Shown here in pieces: positions 8,823 to 10,523 of a stretch of DNA of 10,523 nt. Under the pieces are notes generated by a model. That model saw only the letters and a program-made list of their open reading frames with translations. It was not told the origin of the DNA and searched no databases. The first letter of the stretch is position 1; each line of letters begins with the position of its first letter. A program made the position numbers and the translations under genes. Source of the stretch: Akkermansia muciniphila. GTDB taxonomy: Bacteria > Verrucomicrobiota > Verrucomicrobiia > Limisphaerales > SXTU01. Where the stretch lies: positions 1 through 10,523 of the forward strand of contig CAMBZO010000051.1 in assembly GCA_945872195.1 (NCBI GenBank), read 5' to 3'.

Positions 8823-8882
8823 GCTCCAAGCGTAAGGAGGGCGCAGGGGAGCGGCAAGTGGGGATTGGGAAAGCGGCCGAAG

Positions 8883-8939
8883 AAAGTAATTAGCAATCAG
8901 TGGTGCGGACAATCCGCGGCACTAACTACTAATCACTTT
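8883..8939 (-). repeat. AT-rich imperfect palindrome with 27-base arms; terminator-like or dispersed repeat
   Basis: Arms 8883-8909 and 8913-8939 flank a 3-base loop. Read as minus-strand RNA, 25 of 27 positions pair (four as G.U), with one 2x2 internal mismatch. Read as + strand RNA only 22 pair, because the four G.U pairs become A.C mismatches. This asymmetry suggests selection for the minus transcript. It begins 11 bases after the hydrolase stop codon (8950-8952) and is followed on that strand by TCTTCGG, so it may terminate the hydrolase message. The outer arms hold short ATTAG-like near-repeats, unlike the GC-rich neighbours, which also fits a REP-like or MITE-like element. Only one copy is present in this window. 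Confidence 0.75.
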
Positions 8940-8949
8940 TCCACCGCCC

Positions 8950-10523
8950 TCACTTCTCCAGCAGCCACTTCGCGGCAGCCGCACGGTCCGCCTTCGCGGT
9001 GGCCGTCAGCGCGCCGGCCGCGTTTGCCGACTGGTAGAGCTTCGTCGCCAGCGCGGGGGCGGACTCGCCGCCAATCCACAACTTCGCCGGCGCATTCAGC
9101 GCGAGCAGCGCGGGCAAATCCCCATACTTGGCGCCGCCGGGCAGGAAGCCCGGGTCGCGGTAATCCAGCAGCTTGCCAAAGCGGAAACCGCCCGTCTCCA
9201 CCGCCGCCCGGTCAATCCCCTCGCGCGCCACGGCGCGCGCCGCGGCCACGATGGGCCCCGTGCCGCCGAAGCCCGCCACGTCCACGCTGGTCGGCTTCGG
9301 GTGCTGCGGGCTGGTCTCGTAGCTGCGGAGATACTTCACCAGCGTCAGCACGTCGTGCGCGCGCTGCGCGAAGAGCGTGTGGTTGTAGCCAAACGTGAAG
9401 CCGGCGAACTCGCGCGGATTGGCGACGAGCCGCGTTTGCTTCACCGCTTGCCCGTCCTTGAGGAACTCGCCTTGGAAGAGCAGGTCCGCGCCGAGCACCG
9501 TCGCGCCCGCGTCCACGAGCTGCTTCACCTCGGCCTTCACGGAGCCGTCGGCGTTGAAGAGCGCGGCCTTGCCGGAGTCGTCCAGCCACACCACCGCGCG
9601 GCCATTCCACTTCTTCGGGTAAAGCCACGAGACGGGCAACTCCTCGCCGTGCGTCTTGTTGCGGAGCAGACCCGTCATCTCGACGAAGCCGCCCCGATCC
9701 GCCTTGTTCTTCAGATCCCACTCGACCTCGCCCGCCGTCGCGAGCGTGCGTCCGATGACTGCCTCCACGCCGCTGCCGATGACCTTGCGGAAATTCTCCG
9801 GCGAAGTCGCAGCCGCGTTGACCTGCTTGTCCGCGTCCGTCTTCAGCCAGCCCAGCAGCTTGCGCTCGAAGTCCGCGTCGTCGGCCTTCGGCGCCTTGTG
9901 CGTGCTGTCATCCCACACCGTGAGCTGCGCGCGGGACAGCCGCTCGTAGTCGCGCTCGAGGACCGGGGCTTTCAGGCCGAGTTTGAAGTGCTGGTTCACC
10001 CAGTTGTAAAAAGCCGTGCGGGAGACGGCGTTGTAGTTGTGGGGGAAATGCTCGCCCCGCTGGAGCATCACGTTGTTCGGCGCGCCGAGGAATGTGTAGA
10101 GCTGCTTCAGCTCGGGGAAACCCTTCGTGAACATCTCCTTGGTCCAGTCGTTCGCCGTCGTCATGCCCTGCGGCTTCGGCGCGAACAGCCCGGCGAACTC
10201 GATGTTCCCCGTGTTCACGCGCAGCAGGCAGGAGCTTTCGCAAGTGCAGCCGCCCTGCATCGCCGTGCTCACCATCACGGCGGGAAACGACAGCTTCACG
10301 CGCGGGTCCACCGCCGCGAGCAACATCGTCTGCGTGCCCCCGCCGCTCGCGCCCGTCATCGCGATGCGCTCCGGGTCCACGTCCGCCAGGCTGAGGACGA
10401 AGTCCAGCGAGCGCACCGCGTTGAGCGTCTGGAGCCCCATGATGCTCTGCAAATTCGCCTCCGCCTGCGGGCTGTAGAGGCCCCAGTTCTCCGCCGTGTT
10501 CATCTCGGGCCGTTGCTTGGCGA
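8950..10523 (-). CDS. Two-domain alpha/beta hydrolase, acetylxylan-esterase-like (N-terminus outside window)
   Basis: A partial gene: the frame stays open from the window edge through the first Met at 10503 (upstream codons read AKQRPE), so the start lies outside. Residues are numbered from that Met. The first domain has the nucleophile elbow GASGGG (51-56) with S53, candidate acid D119 (in TANDW) and candidate base H155 (in HFPHNYN), a full Ser-Asp-His triad. A Cys cluster, CTCESSC (86-92), could form disulfides or bind a metal. The second half (about 250-517) repeats a hydrolase-like pattern, but its elbow position reads GFGGTG (411-416) with no Ser, so it is probably structural. This layout is common among large exported esterases and peptidases of Verrucomicrobiota and Planctomycetota often annotated as acetylxylan esterase. 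Substrate is inferred only. It ends 127 bases upstream of the regulator, with a terminator-like palindrome between them. Confidence 0.88.
   Translation of the reverse strand, partial: AKQRPEMNTAENWGLYSPQAEANLQSIMGLQTLNAVRSLDFVLSLADVDPERIAMTGASGGGTQTMLLAAVDPRVKLSFPAVMVSTAMQGGCTCESSCLLRVNTGNIEFAGLFAPKPQGMTTANDWTKEMFTKGFPELKQLYTFLGAPNNVMLQRGEHFPHNYNAVSRTAFYNWVNQHFKLGLKAPVLERDYERLSRAQLTVWDDSTHKAPKADDADFERKLLGWLKTDADKQVNAAATSPENFRKVIGSGVEAVIGRTLATAGEVEWDLKNKADRGGFVEMTGLLRNKTHGEELPVSWLYPKKWNGRAVVWLDDSGKAALFNADGSVKAEVKQLVDAGATVLGADLLFQGEFLKDGQAVKQTRLVANPREFAGFTFGYNHTLFAQRAHDVLTLVKYLRSYETSPQHPKPTSVDVAGFGGTGPIVAAARAVAREGIDRAAVETGGFRFGKLLDYRDPGFLPGGAKYGDLPALLALNAPAKLWIGGESAPALATKLYQSANAAGALTATAKADRAAAAKWLLEK

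Noticed and set aside
8823..8912. TTG at 8912 as the regulator start, adding 30 residues
   Set aside because: The start would sit in the loop of the palindrome, and the added residues are not part of any receiver domain. MAKVMLVEDD at 8822 is the normal receiver N-terminus.

Overview
The window looks like chromosomal DNA of a GC-rich, free-living bacterium, most likely Verrucomicrobiota (Pedosphaera/Limisphaerales type), with Planctomycetota as the alternative. The reasons are two Gfo/Idh/MocA oxidoreductases with twin-arginine (Tat) signals, a large esterase of the acetylxylan-esterase type, an exported W/F-P repeat protein, and starts that mostly lack Shine-Dalgarno sequences. This placement is inferred from gene content; there is no rRNA or other marker gene here.

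Layout. Positions 1-87 may be the tail of an upstream gene. A Tat-exported Gfo/Idh/MocA-like protein (139-1488, +) converges on an exported repeat protein of unknown function (1538-2992, -). The 186-base gap 2993-3178 holds divergent promoter-like sequences and, on the + strand, a complete-looking small RNA unit: a TTGACA promoter, about 78 transcribed bases and a strong hairpin plus T-tract terminator. This unit runs tail-to-tail into a 906-residue RND/MMPL-type exporter (3179-5899, -). The exporter diverges from a second Tat Gfo/Idh/MocA protein with the canonical EKP motif (6033-7349, +). That gene converges, with an 18-base gap, on a sigma-54-activating response regulator (7368-8822, -). 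Upstream of the regulator, and just after the stop of the next gene, is an AT-rich imperfect palindrome with 27-base arms (8883-8939). The last gene (8950-10523, -) is a two-domain alpha/beta hydrolase whose N-terminus lies outside the window.

No multi-gene operon is evident: adjacent genes are convergent or divergent, or (hydrolase and regulator) separated by 127 bases with a terminator-like palindrome. The hydrolase and the two oxidoreductase-like proteins fit extracytoplasmic processing of plant-type carbohydrates. The exporter fits movement of hydrophobic molecules out of the inner membrane. The regulator's targets and cognate kinase are not visible. No known defence system, CRISPR array, insertion sequence, tRNA or rRNA was seen. 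The least expected signals are the small-RNA unit and the palindrome, both non-coding, followed by atypical active-site or ion-relay residues in three of the proteins.
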